DNA from: Gammaproteobacteria bacterium
Lineage (GTDB): Bacteria; Pseudomonadota; Gammaproteobacteria; Pseudomonadales; Balneatricaceae
DNA: 55,999 nucleotides
Reading direction: 5' to 3'
NCBI GenBank assembly: GCA_030748435.1
Contig: JASMLZ010000104.1
Span: 1-55,999 of the forward strand
The first letter of the stretch is position 1. The number at the start of each line of letters is the position of its first letter. The translations under genes were made by a program, and so were the position numbers. The notes below the pieces were generated by a model. That model searched no databases. It worked only from the letters and a program-made list of their open reading frames with translations, and had not been told where the DNA came from. Positions 23,702-32,326 of the stretch are shown here, piece by piece.

Positions 23702-24262
23702 ATGCTGCCCAAGCCTGATTTTTCTACTCAACACGCACATATCAGACTTATAGCCGCCACCGATGCTACCGAGCTGCTCGACTACTATCGGCGTAACCGC
23801 ACTCATTTGGCGGCTTGGGAACCCAGCCGCTTGGATGATTTCTATAGTCAGGAGAATATGCTGACGCTGATACTGGCAGCCGAAGGTGATTTCTACGCCG
23901 GCAAAGCAATAAAACTGGGGGCTTTTGCCCATACTGATGGTCGACTTATTGCCAGCATCGATTTTTCACACATTGTGCGGGGCCCAATGCAAGCCTGTTA
24001 TCTGGGCTATTCCATTGACGCCCAACACCAGGGCAGAGGCTTGATGCGTGAATTTCTGCCCCCTTGCCTGCAATTTATCTTCCACACACTTGACCTGCAC
24101 CGCGTACAGGCTTCCTATATGATCGACAATCACCGCAGTGGCCAATTACTGGCACACTTGGGATTTGTGCAAGAAGGCCTAGCCAAACAATATCTACATA
24201 TCAATGGCCAATGGCAGGATCACATTCTCACTGCCAAAATCAACCCATCTGACGGAGTGTAA
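23702..24262 (+). CDS. rimJ: GNAT acetyltransferase, RimJ-like
   Basis: A 186-residue GNAT enzyme of the RimJ/RimL group, which acetylate N-termini of ribosomal proteins (RimJ acts on S5). Motifs are the HLAAWEP helix near residue 36, LGYSIDAQHQGRGLMREFL with the CoA pyrophosphate-binding loop, and HRVQASYMIDNHRSGQLL with GFVQEGLAKQYLHINGQW. It follows radA after 9 bp and is probably co-transcribed with hemB-radA. The exact substrate is inferred from resemblance. Confidence 0.8.
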   Translation: MLPKPDFSTQHAHIRLIAATDATELLDYYRRNRTHLAAWEPSRLDDFYSQENMLTLILAAEGDFYAGKAIKLGAFAHTDGRLIASIDFSHIVRGPMQACYLGYSIDAQHQGRGLMREFLPPCLQFIFHTLDLHRVQASYMIDNHRSGQLLAHLGFVQEGLAKQYLHINGQWQDHILTAKINPSDGV

Positions 24263-24300
24263 AGAGTATCTTTGGTGCCGCTCGCAAGGATAATTGCCGG

Positions 24301-24645
24301 CTAGGCCGCTTCTGGCAAAGCGACTTCTACCATGCCATTAATGCAACGAGCTGGCCAGCTAGGTAGCGCAACCTGATCATCATCCAGACTCTGGCCAGAG
24401 TGTAAACAATAGCGTTGCTTCAGCAAAGGGGAAGCCACATACCATTGCTCTCCCTGATTGCCAATCAAGCCACGGGCCATAACCTGAGCACCGGTCACCG
24501 GGTCCAGATTATCCAGCACAAAAAACTGCTGCTTGGCAGACACATAAAATAGCGCCAATTGACGTTCACCCAGTAAAGCCGCAACGCCAGCGTCAGGTAA
24601 TAGCTGGTTTTCATGGCAAACGGGTATCCATTGTTGGGTAGACAT
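24301..24645 (-). CDS. nirD: Nitrite reductase (NADH) small subunit
   Basis: A 114-residue Rieske-fold subunit that accompanies NirB. As usual for NirD, the Cys/His iron-sulfur ligands of true Rieske proteins are missing. Family stretches are FFVLDNLDPVTGAQVMARGLIG and ASPLLKQRYCLHSGQSLDDD. The ATG at 24645 follows the nirB stop by 12 bp, with AAGGAG between, so it is the second gene of nirBD. Confidence 0.94.
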   Translation of the reverse strand: MSTQQWIPVCHENQLLPDAGVAALLGERQLALFYVSAKQQFFVLDNLDPVTGAQVMARGLIGNQGEQWYVASPLLKQRYCLHSGQSLDDDQVALPSWPARCINGMVEVALPEAA

Positions 24646-24657
24646 AAGTAGGCTCCT

Positions 24658-27189
24658 TTAAGCTATTTCTTGGAAAAGATTAATGCGTTCGCTCGACGTG
24701 GCCGGGCGCATTTGCTCACGCTCAGACACCATAACAATACTGCTATCACTGGCTTGAGTATTAACAAATGGCTGGAAACGGGCGACCGCTTGTGGATCTG
24801 CCAGGGTAGTGCGCCATTCGCACTGATAGGCATCGACCAAAGCCTGCATCTGAGCTTCCAGTTGCGTGGCCAAACCCAGCTTATCCTCGATCACTACCTG
24901 ACGTACATAATCCAGACCACCTGCCAAATTCTCCAGCCAGGTTGATGTACGCTGCAAGCGATCAGCGGTTTTGATATAGAACATCAATAAGCGATCGATA
25001 TAGCTTATCAAGGTTGCTTGATCCAGATCGGTAGCCAACAAGTCGGCATGGCGTGGACGCATGCCGCCATTACCGCAAATATATAAATTCCAGCCCTTGT
25101 CCGTGGCAATAACACCAATATCCTTGCTTTGTGCCTCGGCACACTCGCGGGTACAGCCTGACACGGCAAATTTAAGTTTGTGAGGAGAACGCACGCCCTT
25201 ATAACGATTTTCCAGATCAAGCGCCAAACCAACACTGTTGCCAACACCATAGCGACACCAGGTACTGCCAACACAGGATTTTACCGTCCGCACCGACTTG
25301 CCATAAGCATGACCTGTTTCAAAACCGGCATCAAGCAGGCGTTGCCAGATGGCCGGCAGTTGTTCTTGACGCGCACCAAACAAGTCTACGCGCTGGCCGC
25401 CGGTAATTTTACTGTATAGCCCAAATTCCTGAGCCACTTCGCCCAGCACAATTAACTGCTGAGGTTTGATTTCACCAGCTGGCACACGTGGCACTACGGA
25501 ATAACTGCCATCTTTTTGAATATTTGCCAAATAACGGTCATTACTATCCTGTTGCGCTACATGCTCACCGGCCAACACATAATCATTCCAGCAGGAAGCC
25601 AGAATAGAGGCTAGGGTGGGCTTACATATCTCACAGCCCAGTCCCTGACCATGCTGCTGCAAGACCTCGGCAAAAGACTTTAGCCCTTCTACTCGTACTA
25701 GATCGTAGAGTTCCTGACGGGTATAGGCAAAATGCTCACACAGGTCACTGCTTACCTCCATACCCAAATCTTGTAAACTGCTTTGCACAACATTATTCAG
25801 GGCCTGTACACAGCCACCACAGCCGGTTGCGGCGCGGGTCTGTTGCTTAACATCGGCAAGACTACAGCAGCCTCCTTGCACGGCACTCACCACATCCCCT
25901 TTAGTAACATTATGACAAGAGCAGATAGTGGCACTATCAGGCAGCACCATCTGTCCAACACCCGAGTCGGCATTATCATCTGCAGACCACAGCAACATTT
26001 CGGGATGCTCTGGCAAGCTCATACGATTTAAATAGATTTGCAACAAATCACTGTATTGTGTGGCATCACCAACCAAAATCGCGCCCAGTAGGTGCTCACC
26101 TTTGGCGTCCACTACCAGTTTATGGTAGTGGCCATGGTATTCATCAAATAAACGATAACTTTTAGCCCCTTCTGTCCGCCCCTGAGCATCACCAATACTA
26201 GCCACATCCACGCCCAGCAATTTTAGTTTGGTGCTCATATCAGCACCACTAAAGCCTGCCTCTTGGCCAAGCAGTTGGCTGACCACGACCTTAGCCATCT
26301 GATAACCAGGCGCCACCAAACCAAATATGCGCTGCTGCCAGAGGGCACATTCACCAACGGCATAGACATTAGCGGCTGACGTTTGACATTGATCATTAAT
26401 AACAATACCGCCACGCTCACCCACTGACAAACCAGCTTGACGAGCCAACTGATCACGCGGACGTATGCCGGCAGAAAACACCACCAGATCGGTTTCCAGC
26501 ACCTCGCCATCGGCAAATTGTAACTGCACACCCCCCTCCTGCAAGGGCACAATGGCCTGAGTGTTCTTTTGCGTATGCACCTTAACACCCAGAGCACGAA
26601 TTTTGGCGCCCAGCAATTCGCCACCCTCGGCATCCAGTTGCTGGATCATTAAACGATCAGCAAATTCCACTACATGGGTATCCAGACCCAGATCTACCAA
26701 GGCTTTGGCCGCTTCCAGACCCAACAAACCGCCCCCAATAACCACCCCAGAGCGGGCCCTGGTGGCTGCGGCTTTGATTCCATCCAGATCAGGAATAGTA
26801 CGGTACACATGACATGCAGGCCCATCATGGCCAGGCACTGGGGGTACAAATGGGTAGGAGCCAGTAGCTAATACCAGTTGATCATATTTATGTTGGGTAC
26901 CATCACTGGCAGTGATCACTTGCTGCTCAGTGTCCAATGTCTCGATGACCACCCCGGCTTTGACTTCAATGCCCCAAGCCTGATACTGGGCCATACTGCC
27001 CAGACTCAGATCCTCAGCACTGCCATGCTCCATATACTTGGTCAGTTGCACACGATCGTAGGCTAATAAGGGCTCTTCGCTAAATACGGTGATGGCAAAT
27101 TGTGCCAGCACACCCTGATCTGCCAAGTTTTGTAACAGGTGGTGTCCCACCATACCGTTACCAACCAAAGCCAGGCGAGTTAATGACAT
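24658..27189 (-). CDS. nirB: Nitrite reductase (NADH) large subunit
   Basis: A cytoplasmic enzyme reducing nitrite to ammonium with NADH. The 843 residues show an FAD/NAD module (LVGNGMVGHHLL at the start, VVIGGGLLGLEAA near 150), a BFD-like [2Fe-2S] region (ICSCHNVTKGDV and ATGCGGC), and the ferredoxin/sirohaem half with KSCVGSTWCRYGVGNS and SGCTRECAEAQSKDIGV, the four cysteines of the 4Fe-4S-sirohaem centre. I start at the ATG at 27189, preceded by GGAG; an upstream in-frame start is less likely. A predicted sigma-54 promoter and two NtrC-type sites lie upstream, suggesting nitrogen-assimilation control. Confidence 0.96.
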   Translation of the reverse strand: MSLTRLALVGNGMVGHHLLQNLADQGVLAQFAITVFSEEPLLAYDRVQLTKYMEHGSAEDLSLGSMAQYQAWGIEVKAGVVIETLDTEQQVITASDGTQHKYDQLVLATGSYPFVPPVPGHDGPACHVYRTIPDLDGIKAAATRARSGVVIGGGLLGLEAAKALVDLGLDTHVVEFADRLMIQQLDAEGGELLGAKIRALGVKVHTQKNTQAIVPLQEGGVQLQFADGEVLETDLVVFSAGIRPRDQLARQAGLSVGERGGIVINDQCQTSAANVYAVGECALWQQRIFGLVAPGYQMAKVVVSQLLGQEAGFSGADMSTKLKLLGVDVASIGDAQGRTEGAKSYRLFDEYHGHYHKLVVDAKGEHLLGAILVGDATQYSDLLQIYLNRMSLPEHPEMLLWSADDNADSGVGQMVLPDSATICSCHNVTKGDVVSAVQGGCCSLADVKQQTRAATGCGGCVQALNNVVQSSLQDLGMEVSSDLCEHFAYTRQELYDLVRVEGLKSFAEVLQQHGQGLGCEICKPTLASILASCWNDYVLAGEHVAQQDSNDRYLANIQKDGSYSVVPRVPAGEIKPQQLIVLGEVAQEFGLYSKITGGQRVDLFGARQEQLPAIWQRLLDAGFETGHAYGKSVRTVKSCVGSTWCRYGVGNSVGLALDLENRYKGVRSPHKLKFAVSGCTRECAEAQSKDIGVIATDKGWNLYICGNGGMRPRHADLLATDLDQATLISYIDRLLMFYIKTADRLQRTSTWLENLAGGLDYVRQVVIEDKLGLATQLEAQMQALVDAYQCEWRTTLADPQAVARFQPFVNTQASDSSIVMVSEREQMRPATSSERINLFQEIA

Positions 27190-27259
27190 TATGATACTCC
27201 CGATTACCAATGCCTGTGGGGGCGCCCCATCAGGTCTATTCATTTATAACAGTAGTGTT

Positions 27260-27278
27260 ACTGCAGGAATCAGGCCAC
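27260..27278 (-). promoter_or_regulatory. Predicted sigma-54 promoter of nirBD
   Basis: On the minus strand, TGGCCTGATTCCTGCA shows GG and GC exactly ten bases apart, the -24/-12 signature (consensus TGGCAC-N5-TTGCA). Transcription would begin near 27251, about 60 bp before the nirB ATG. Confidence 0.65.
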
Positions 27279-27340
27279 ATTGATTTTTATTTTTTATATC
27301 AATAGGTTATGAAACAATTAGAAAAACACGGCTGGGCTGA

Positions 27341-27357
27341 CGCACTGAGACTGTGCG
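27341..27357. promoter_or_regulatory. NtrC-type enhancer site 1
   Basis: CGCAC-TGAGACT-GTGCG fits the NtrC half-site form GCAC-N7-GTGC exactly. It lies about 80 bp upstream of the predicted sigma-54 promoter of nirB. Confidence 0.6.
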
Positions 27358-27380
27358 CCTATAGTCACATATCATAAATT

Positions 27381-27397
27381 TGCACCAGCAAAGTGCC
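27381..27397. promoter_or_regulatory. NtrC-type enhancer site 2
   Basis: TGCAC-CAGCAAA-GTGCC has the same GCAC-N7-GTGC form as the site at 27341, with centres 40 bp (about four helical turns) apart. That is the phased pairing expected for NtrC oligomers. The rest of the gap up to the bhcD stop (27398-27563) shows no convincing gene. Confidence 0.6.
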
Positions 27398-27563
27398 GGG
27401 ACCAATGATGGGGCTAAACTCTACTAATATAAGCAGAGTTGATTACTTGGCAGGGAGTATCCTTAGCAAGCTAAATGGCCAATTTATCGGTCAGCATCAA
27501 GCGCCAAAACCAACTTATGGCTTAAACCTTAACTATGTGGAGCAACACAAATTAGTTGATAAG

Positions 27564-28562
27564 CTAAAAACAGACTAATTGCGCCAGTTTATCGCGCACC
27601 GCAATATCAGTAGCTACCGCGGCCACTGCAAGGTCTTGCAGCCCCACTCCAGTGCCATCAAAGAGCGTGATTTCGCTATCATCCGAGCGGCCCCCATGAA
27701 GGCCTGAGATAACCTTGCCGATAGGCGTTATATCGCTCTGCGTAATAAGCCCGTTAGTAAATGCATGTTGCGCCTCACCCAAGCTAATCGACTGGGCAAC
27801 CTCATCAGTAAATAAACTGGCCTTGGCGACAAGATTGGCGTCAACTTCCTGTTTGCCAACCGTGTCGGTACCCATACAGGCAATATGGCAACCGGGCTTA
27901 ATCCAGTCCAGCATTAACAAGGGCTCATAGGCCGAAGTAATGGTAATAATCACATCTGCCTGAGCCCCTAACACTTGCTGATCCACGGCTTCAAAGCTTA
28001 CTTCCAGCTCAGCACACACGTCAGCCAAGCGATATAAGTACTCCGGATGATAGTTCCAGGCAACAACTTTTTCGAAGTCACGCTGTTCCAGGGCGGCACG
28101 CAATTGGAAGGTTGACTGATGCCCAGCACCGACCATACCCAGCACTTTGGCGTCTTGACGCGCTAGGTGAGCAATCGATACAGCAGCAGAGGCAGCAGTA
28201 CGGACAGCGGTTAGGTAATTGCCGCCTACCAGAGCACGCAGTTGGCCTGTATCAGGATCAAATAAGATGACGGTAGACTGGTGGTTGGTCAAACCTTGTG
28301 CTGCGTTATCGGGCCAGTAGCCACCCGACTTAACCCCCAGAGTCAGACCGGCTTTATCAAAGCCGGATTTAAAACCATATAGTGCGTTAGCATGTCCAAT
28401 AGCTTCACGCACCACAGGAAAGTTATAGGCGTCACCATTTGCCATGGCAGCAAATACATTTTCTACTGCCGAAAAGGCTTCTTTACGCCCAACAATCTGC
28501 TCACAAACAGATTCAGATAACAGCGCCACTGGTGGCGTTGATTTGATTTGATTCATAGTCAT
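27564..28562 (-). CDS. bhcD: Iminosuccinate reductase, beta-hydroxyaspartate cycle
   Basis: A 332-residue member of the ornithine cyclodeaminase/mu-crystallin family. It has a dinucleotide site VLGMVGAGHQSTFQL and the substrate-site segments YGFKSGFDK and LVGGNYLTAVRTAA. In the bhc cluster this family member reduces iminosuccinate to aspartate with NADH, closing the cycle by regenerating the amino donor. It is last of four genes, 20 bp after bhcC. Function is assigned from the complete four-gene context; alone, the family would only indicate an imine reductase or amino-acid dehydrogenase. Confidence 0.88.
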   Translation of the reverse strand: MTMNQIKSTPPVALLSESVCEQIVGRKEAFSAVENVFAAMANGDAYNFPVVREAIGHANALYGFKSGFDKAGLTLGVKSGGYWPDNAAQGLTNHQSTVILFDPDTGQLRALVGGNYLTAVRTAASAAVSIAHLARQDAKVLGMVGAGHQSTFQLRAALEQRDFEKVVAWNYHPEYLYRLADVCAELEVSFEAVDQQVLGAQADVIITITSAYEPLLMLDWIKPGCHIACMGTDTVGKQEVDANLVAKASLFTDEVAQSISLGEAQHAFTNGLITQSDITPIGKVISGLHGGRSDDSEITLFDGTGVGLQDLAVAAVATDIAVRDKLAQLVCF

Positions 28563-28582
28563 TGTCCAAGATAAAAAATAAC

Positions 28583-29734
28583 TTAGTAGGCTTTACCACG
28601 TGCAGAAATGGGCCATAAGGTTTCTACCTTGCCATTGCGCACACCCACGTAGTAATCATGTACATTGCAAGTTGGGTCGCAATGGCCCGGTACCAGACGC
28701 AGTTTGTCATTGATTTTTAACACAGCATCTGGGTCGCTAATCACACCATGTTCGTCAGAACACTTGATATACTCAACATCCTTGCGACCAAAAATATAGG
28801 GTAGGCCACTGTCCACTGACTGGGCTTTGAGACCGGCGTCACAAATGGCCTTGTCTGCTTTGGCGTGACTCATAATAGATGTGAGAATAAACAGGGCGTT
28901 GGCAAATTCAGAAATGGGCTGATCCTGAGCATCATGTATAGTTTGATAATCGGCATCCATAAAGGCATAGGAACCACATTGCAGTTCATTAAAAACGCCG
29001 GAATTACCCTCGAAGTAATAGGACCCGGTACCGCCACCACCAACAATGTCACAGCTTAAACCCTGTGCATTTAGCAGGTCGATGGATGCTTTAACCATAG
29101 CCACAGCAATATCTATTTTTTGTTTGCGCTCGGCATAACTTTGCAGGTGCTGCATGGCTCCCTGATAAGCCTGAAGGCCGGCAAATTTAAGCCCCGGCGC
29201 GGCGGCAATAGCCAGTGCCAGATCGACCACCGGCTGACCCCCGGCAACACCACACCGACCTGCCCCACAGTCAATTTCTACCAAGCATTCAATGACCACG
29301 TCATTGGCCTGAGCAGCAGCAGACAGTTCTGCAACATTGTCTATGTCGTCTACACAGCAAATAGTCCGTGCCCCCAATTTGGGTAATTGTGCCATACGGT
29401 TAATTTTTACCGGGTCCCGCACCTGATTGGAAACCAAAATATCCTTGATGCCACCGCGGGCGAAGACCTCAGCTTCAGACACTTTCTGACAACACACACC
29501 ACAGCTATTGCCGAGTCGCTCCTGCAACAAGGCGATATCAACAGATTTGTGCATTTTGCCATGAATGCGATGACGCACTCCCATTTCGGCTACATATTGC
29601 CCCATAGTGCGAATGTTGTTTTCCAAAGCATCAAGGTCAACCACCAAACACGGGGTTTGAATATCAGCTTCATCCATACCTGGCAGGGCGGGCACATCGT
29701 AGCCCACCTGCAGTTTATTGATTGCGTTTTGCAT
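28583..29734 (-). CDS. bhcC: Beta-hydroxyaspartate aldolase
   Basis: A 383-residue PLP enzyme of the D-threonine aldolase-like fold type III group. The N-terminal barrel has TPCLVVDLDALENNI and then HGKMHKSVDIA, with the PLP lysine. The C-terminal part has GHCDPTCNVHDYYVGVRNG, with the His/Asp metal ligands typical of these aldolases. In the cycle it joins glyoxylate and glycine to erythro-beta-hydroxyaspartate. It lies 30 bp after bhcB and 20 bp before bhcD, so it is operonic. Confidence 0.9.
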   Translation of the reverse strand: MQNAINKLQVGYDVPALPGMDEADIQTPCLVVDLDALENNIRTMGQYVAEMGVRHRIHGKMHKSVDIALLQERLGNSCGVCCQKVSEAEVFARGGIKDILVSNQVRDPVKINRMAQLPKLGARTICCVDDIDNVAELSAAAQANDVVIECLVEIDCGAGRCGVAGGQPVVDLALAIAAAPGLKFAGLQAYQGAMQHLQSYAERKQKIDIAVAMVKASIDLLNAQGLSCDIVGGGGTGSYYFEGNSGVFNELQCGSYAFMDADYQTIHDAQDQPISEFANALFILTSIMSHAKADKAICDAGLKAQSVDSGLPYIFGRKDVEYIKCSDEHGVISDPDAVLKINDKLRLVPGHCDPTCNVHDYYVGVRNGKVETLWPISARGKAY

Positions 29735-29764
29735 AATATTATTCCTAATAATTAATCACTTGTC

Positions 29765-30736
29765 TTAGAGCCAGGGCAGGCTGTCTAAATCGACATTGCC
29801 ACCCGTTACTATTACCCCAACCCGCTGGTTTTTAAACACTTCAGGATGCTTTAAAATACACGCTAAAGGCACAGCACTACTGGGTTCAATCACGATTTTC
29901 ATATGCTTCCATACCAGCTTCATGGCCATCACAATGTCTGCTTCTGTGGCGGTGAATATGTCGCTGACATGATTACTGACAAAGTGCCAGGTCAGATCTT
30001 TAAGTGGCACTTTAAGGCCATCGGCTATGGTATGCGGTGCATCATCGGCGATAATATATCCAGCCTTAAAGGAACGCGCCGCATCATCTGCTTGTAATGG
30101 TTCAGCCGCATATATTTTGGTTTTTGGCGCTAGCTGACTAAGTGTTAAACAGCTACCCGAAACCATACCTCCACCCCCTATTGGGGCGATAACAGCATCC
30201 AGATTATCTACTTGTTGGAGCAATTCATGAGCACAGGTGGCTTGCCCGGCAATGACTCGAGGATCGTTGTAGGGGTGCACAAAGTCGGCTCCTGAGGCAG
30301 CTACCACATCAGCAAAGACTGCTTCTCTGGAACTGGTAGACGGTTCACACTCAACAATTTTGCCACCATATCCCAGTACGGCATCTTTTTTAGCCTGCGG
30401 TGCCGTATGGGGCATCACCACAGTGATCGGTATACCACGTTGACCAGCTGCATAAGATAGACAAAGAGCATGGTTGCCTGACGAGTGGGTCGCTACCCCC
30501 AAACCGGCTTTATCCGCGCTTAAACCAAACACAGCATTAGTGGCACCCCGAACTTTAAAGGCGCCGGCCTTCTGCAGGTTTTCACATTTAAAAAACAGCT
30601 CAGCCCCAGCCAAGCCATTGATCAAGCGCGATGTCAGTACCGGTGTTTGATGAATATAAGGTTTGATGCGCTTATGGGCAGCAATAACATCGTCAATTGT
30701 TGGTATGCTTAATGGACTTGTGGAAACACTATTCAT
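29765..30736 (-). CDS. bhcB: Beta-hydroxyaspartate dehydratase
   Basis: A 323-residue fold type II PLP enzyme related to serine/threonine dehydratases. The PLP lysine lies in FKCENLQKAGAFKVRGA, substrate binding in THSSGNHALCLSYAA, and the phosphate-binding glycine loop in PIGGGGMVSG. In the bhc cluster it dehydrates beta-hydroxyaspartate to iminosuccinate. By sequence alone it could be taken for threonine dehydratase or serine racemase; the neighbours decide. A strong AGGAAAGG precedes the ATG at 30736. Confidence 0.9.
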   Translation of the reverse strand: MNSVSTSPLSIPTIDDVIAAHKRIKPYIHQTPVLTSRLINGLAGAELFFKCENLQKAGAFKVRGATNAVFGLSADKAGLGVATHSSGNHALCLSYAAGQRGIPITVVMPHTAPQAKKDAVLGYGGKIVECEPSTSSREAVFADVVAASGADFVHPYNDPRVIAGQATCAHELLQQVDNLDAVIAPIGGGGMVSGSCLTLSQLAPKTKIYAAEPLQADDAARSFKAGYIIADDAPHTIADGLKVPLKDLTWHFVSNHVSDIFTATEADIVMAMKLVWKHMKIVIEPSSAVPLACILKHPEVFKNQRVGVIVTGGNVDLDSLPWL

Positions 30737-30756
30737 AACCTTTCCTGTGAGTTCGT

Positions 30757-31926
30757 TTATATTACAGATTGGCGGTAATATTCCTGGGCCGCCGCCACAC
30801 CCTTACCCAAGGTGATAGGATAGTCCAGATCCGCCATTGCCATTTCTATGGTGGCCAAGCCGGATAGCATCATGGTCTCCGTTAATAAGCCCAGGTGTCC
30901 GATCCGAAAGGCCTTGCCATGCATCTGGCCCAGACCAATACCAAAAGACACACCATATCTGTGGAAAGCATGTTCAGTTAATTGATTACTATCAAAACCC
31001 TCTGGAACATAGATAGCCGTTACCGTATCGGAATAGTTTTCCGCAGACTGGGCGCACAAGCTCAAGCCCCAGGCTTGGGCGGCCTCTCTTACCCCTTGAG
31101 CCAATCGATGGTGGCGGCTATAAACCTGCTCCAAACCTTCTGCAAACAACATTTCCAGACTTTCTTTTAAGCCATATATAAGCTGTAGTGGTGGAGTGTA
31201 GGGGTAGCCACCATTGGCGTTGGCTGACAACATATCCCGAAAATCAAAAAAAGTGCGAGGCATGGTTGCCGTGGACATGGCTTGCAAGGCTTTTTGGCTG
31301 ACCCCCAGAATAGCCATGCCTGTGGTTAACATAAATCCTTTCTGTGATCCGGATACGGCAATATCCACACCCCAGCGATCCATGGCAAACGGCATGGACG
31401 CCAAAGAACTAACACAGTCGACTAACAACAGAGCCGGATGCTGCACTTGATCCATGGCCTTACGCACAGCGGCAATATCACTTTTTACCCCGGTAGCTGT
31501 TTCGTTGTGGGTAACTAAAACGGCTTTGATTTGCTGCGCCTTATCCTTGGCCAAGTGCTCCTGAAAACGTGATGCAGGTGCCCCTTCTCCCCATGCACAT
31601 TCGATAATTTCGACCTCTAGCCCATGCCTTTGGCAAAGATCAATCCAACGCTGTGAGAACATGCCATAGCGTGCCACTAGCACCTTATCTCCCGGGCTGA
31701 GGGTATTGGTAATAGCCGCTTCCCAGCCGCCCGTACCACTGGCCGGGAAAGTAATGACCTCACCACTGGTAGTACCAAATACTTGTTTACATCCCTGCAG
31801 CACAGGCTCTAGGGTGCTAACAAAATCCGGCGATCTATGATCACGAGTCTGAATATGCATGGCATTGAGCAACCGCTGTGGGATATTGGTTGGCCCCGGT
31901 ATAAATACTGGATTTTGACTCGACAT
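30757..31926 (-). CDS. bhcA: Aspartate-glyoxylate aminotransferase
   Basis: A 389-residue class V PLP aminotransferase, first gene of the bhc operon. It transfers the amino group of aspartate to glyoxylate, giving glycine and oxaloacetate, the net product of the cycle. Motifs match BhcA: FIPGPTNIP at the start, PASGTGGWEAAITNTLSPGD, VTHNETATGVKSDI, and SGSQKGFML with the PLP lysine. I start at the ATG at 31926 (MSSQNP), with AGGGG upstream. It is divergent from bhcR, with operator-like dyads between. Confidence 0.92.
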   Translation of the reverse strand: MSSQNPVFIPGPTNIPQRLLNAMHIQTRDHRSPDFVSTLEPVLQGCKQVFGTTSGEVITFPASGTGGWEAAITNTLSPGDKVLVARYGMFSQRWIDLCQRHGLEVEIIECAWGEGAPASRFQEHLAKDKAQQIKAVLVTHNETATGVKSDIAAVRKAMDQVQHPALLLVDCVSSLASMPFAMDRWGVDIAVSGSQKGFMLTTGMAILGVSQKALQAMSTATMPRTFFDFRDMLSANANGGYPYTPPLQLIYGLKESLEMLFAEGLEQVYSRHHRLAQGVREAAQAWGLSLCAQSAENYSDTVTAIYVPEGFDSNQLTEHAFHRYGVSFGIGLGQMHGKAFRIGHLGLLTETMMLSGLATIEMAMADLDYPITLGKGVAAAQEYYRQSVI

Positions 31927-32012
31927 ACAGGGCCCCTGACTGTTTGCTGTAAGCATGATAACCATTGCTATAAAAGAAAAAAGATTGTTATTATGCTAGA
32001 AACCACCTACTT

Positions 32013-32029
32013 ATTTTGCAATACAAAAT
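32013..32029. promoter_or_regulatory. Operator-like dyad 1 in the bhcA-bhcR region
   Basis: ATTTTG-CAATA-CAAAAT, a perfect 6-bp dyad with a 5-base centre. It lies 87 bp before bhcA and probably overlaps its -35 region (minus-strand TTGCAA with a TAGCAT 17 bases on). It is a likely binding site for the IclR regulator. Confidence 0.65.
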
Positions 32030-32030
32030 T

Positions 32031-32047
32031 ATTTCACAATATGAAAT
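32031..32047. promoter_or_regulatory. Operator-like dyad 2 in the bhcA-bhcR region
   Basis: ATTTCA-CAATA-TGAAAT has the same 17-bp geometry and the identical centre CAATA as dyad 1. The two centres are 18 bp apart, with one base between the sites. Confidence 0.7.
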
Positions 32048-32126
32048 ATCGTGAATTTGCGGATTAAAATTGCTTTTCTTACTTTAAAAACAATGGACTA
32101 GCTATCAAACTGGCAATAATTATAAG

Positions 32127-32143
32127 TTTTCACAATATGAAAT
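32127..32143. promoter_or_regulatory. Operator-like dyad 3 in the bhcA-bhcR region
   Basis: TTTTCA-CAATA-TGAAAT is a near copy of dyad 2, 96 bp away on the bhcR side. It could mediate autoregulation of bhcR or looping. The remainder of the 400-bp divergent region is AT-rich and holds no gene. Confidence 0.65.
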
Positions 32144-32326
32144 AGACTCTGCAAGCCACACCTAAGACAGGTCTGCAAAATGCCTTATGGCGAGGAATCT
32201 ATAGATAGAAAAATCTATAACTAACTGATTTTAATGGCTATTAAATTGCTTAGCTGCGCTCAAAAAAGACAAGTATACAAATTGTTCTGGCCCAGACTAG
32301 CAAAGCAACAACACCGGAGCACTGGT

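Noticed and set aside
27279-27297. Possible FNR box before nirB (TTGAT...ATCAA)
   Set aside because: The half-sites are 13 bases apart instead of four, and the spacer is a plain AT tract; the NtrC and sigma-54 signals fit better.
27393-27578. 61-codon plus-strand frame between nirB and bhcD
   Set aside because: No ribosome site or family resemblance; it overlaps an NtrC-type site at its start and the bhcD 3-prime end.
32234-32326. Longer start for BhcR
   Set aside because: The extra 31 residues have no IclR similarity and the ATG at 32327 has the better ribosome site.
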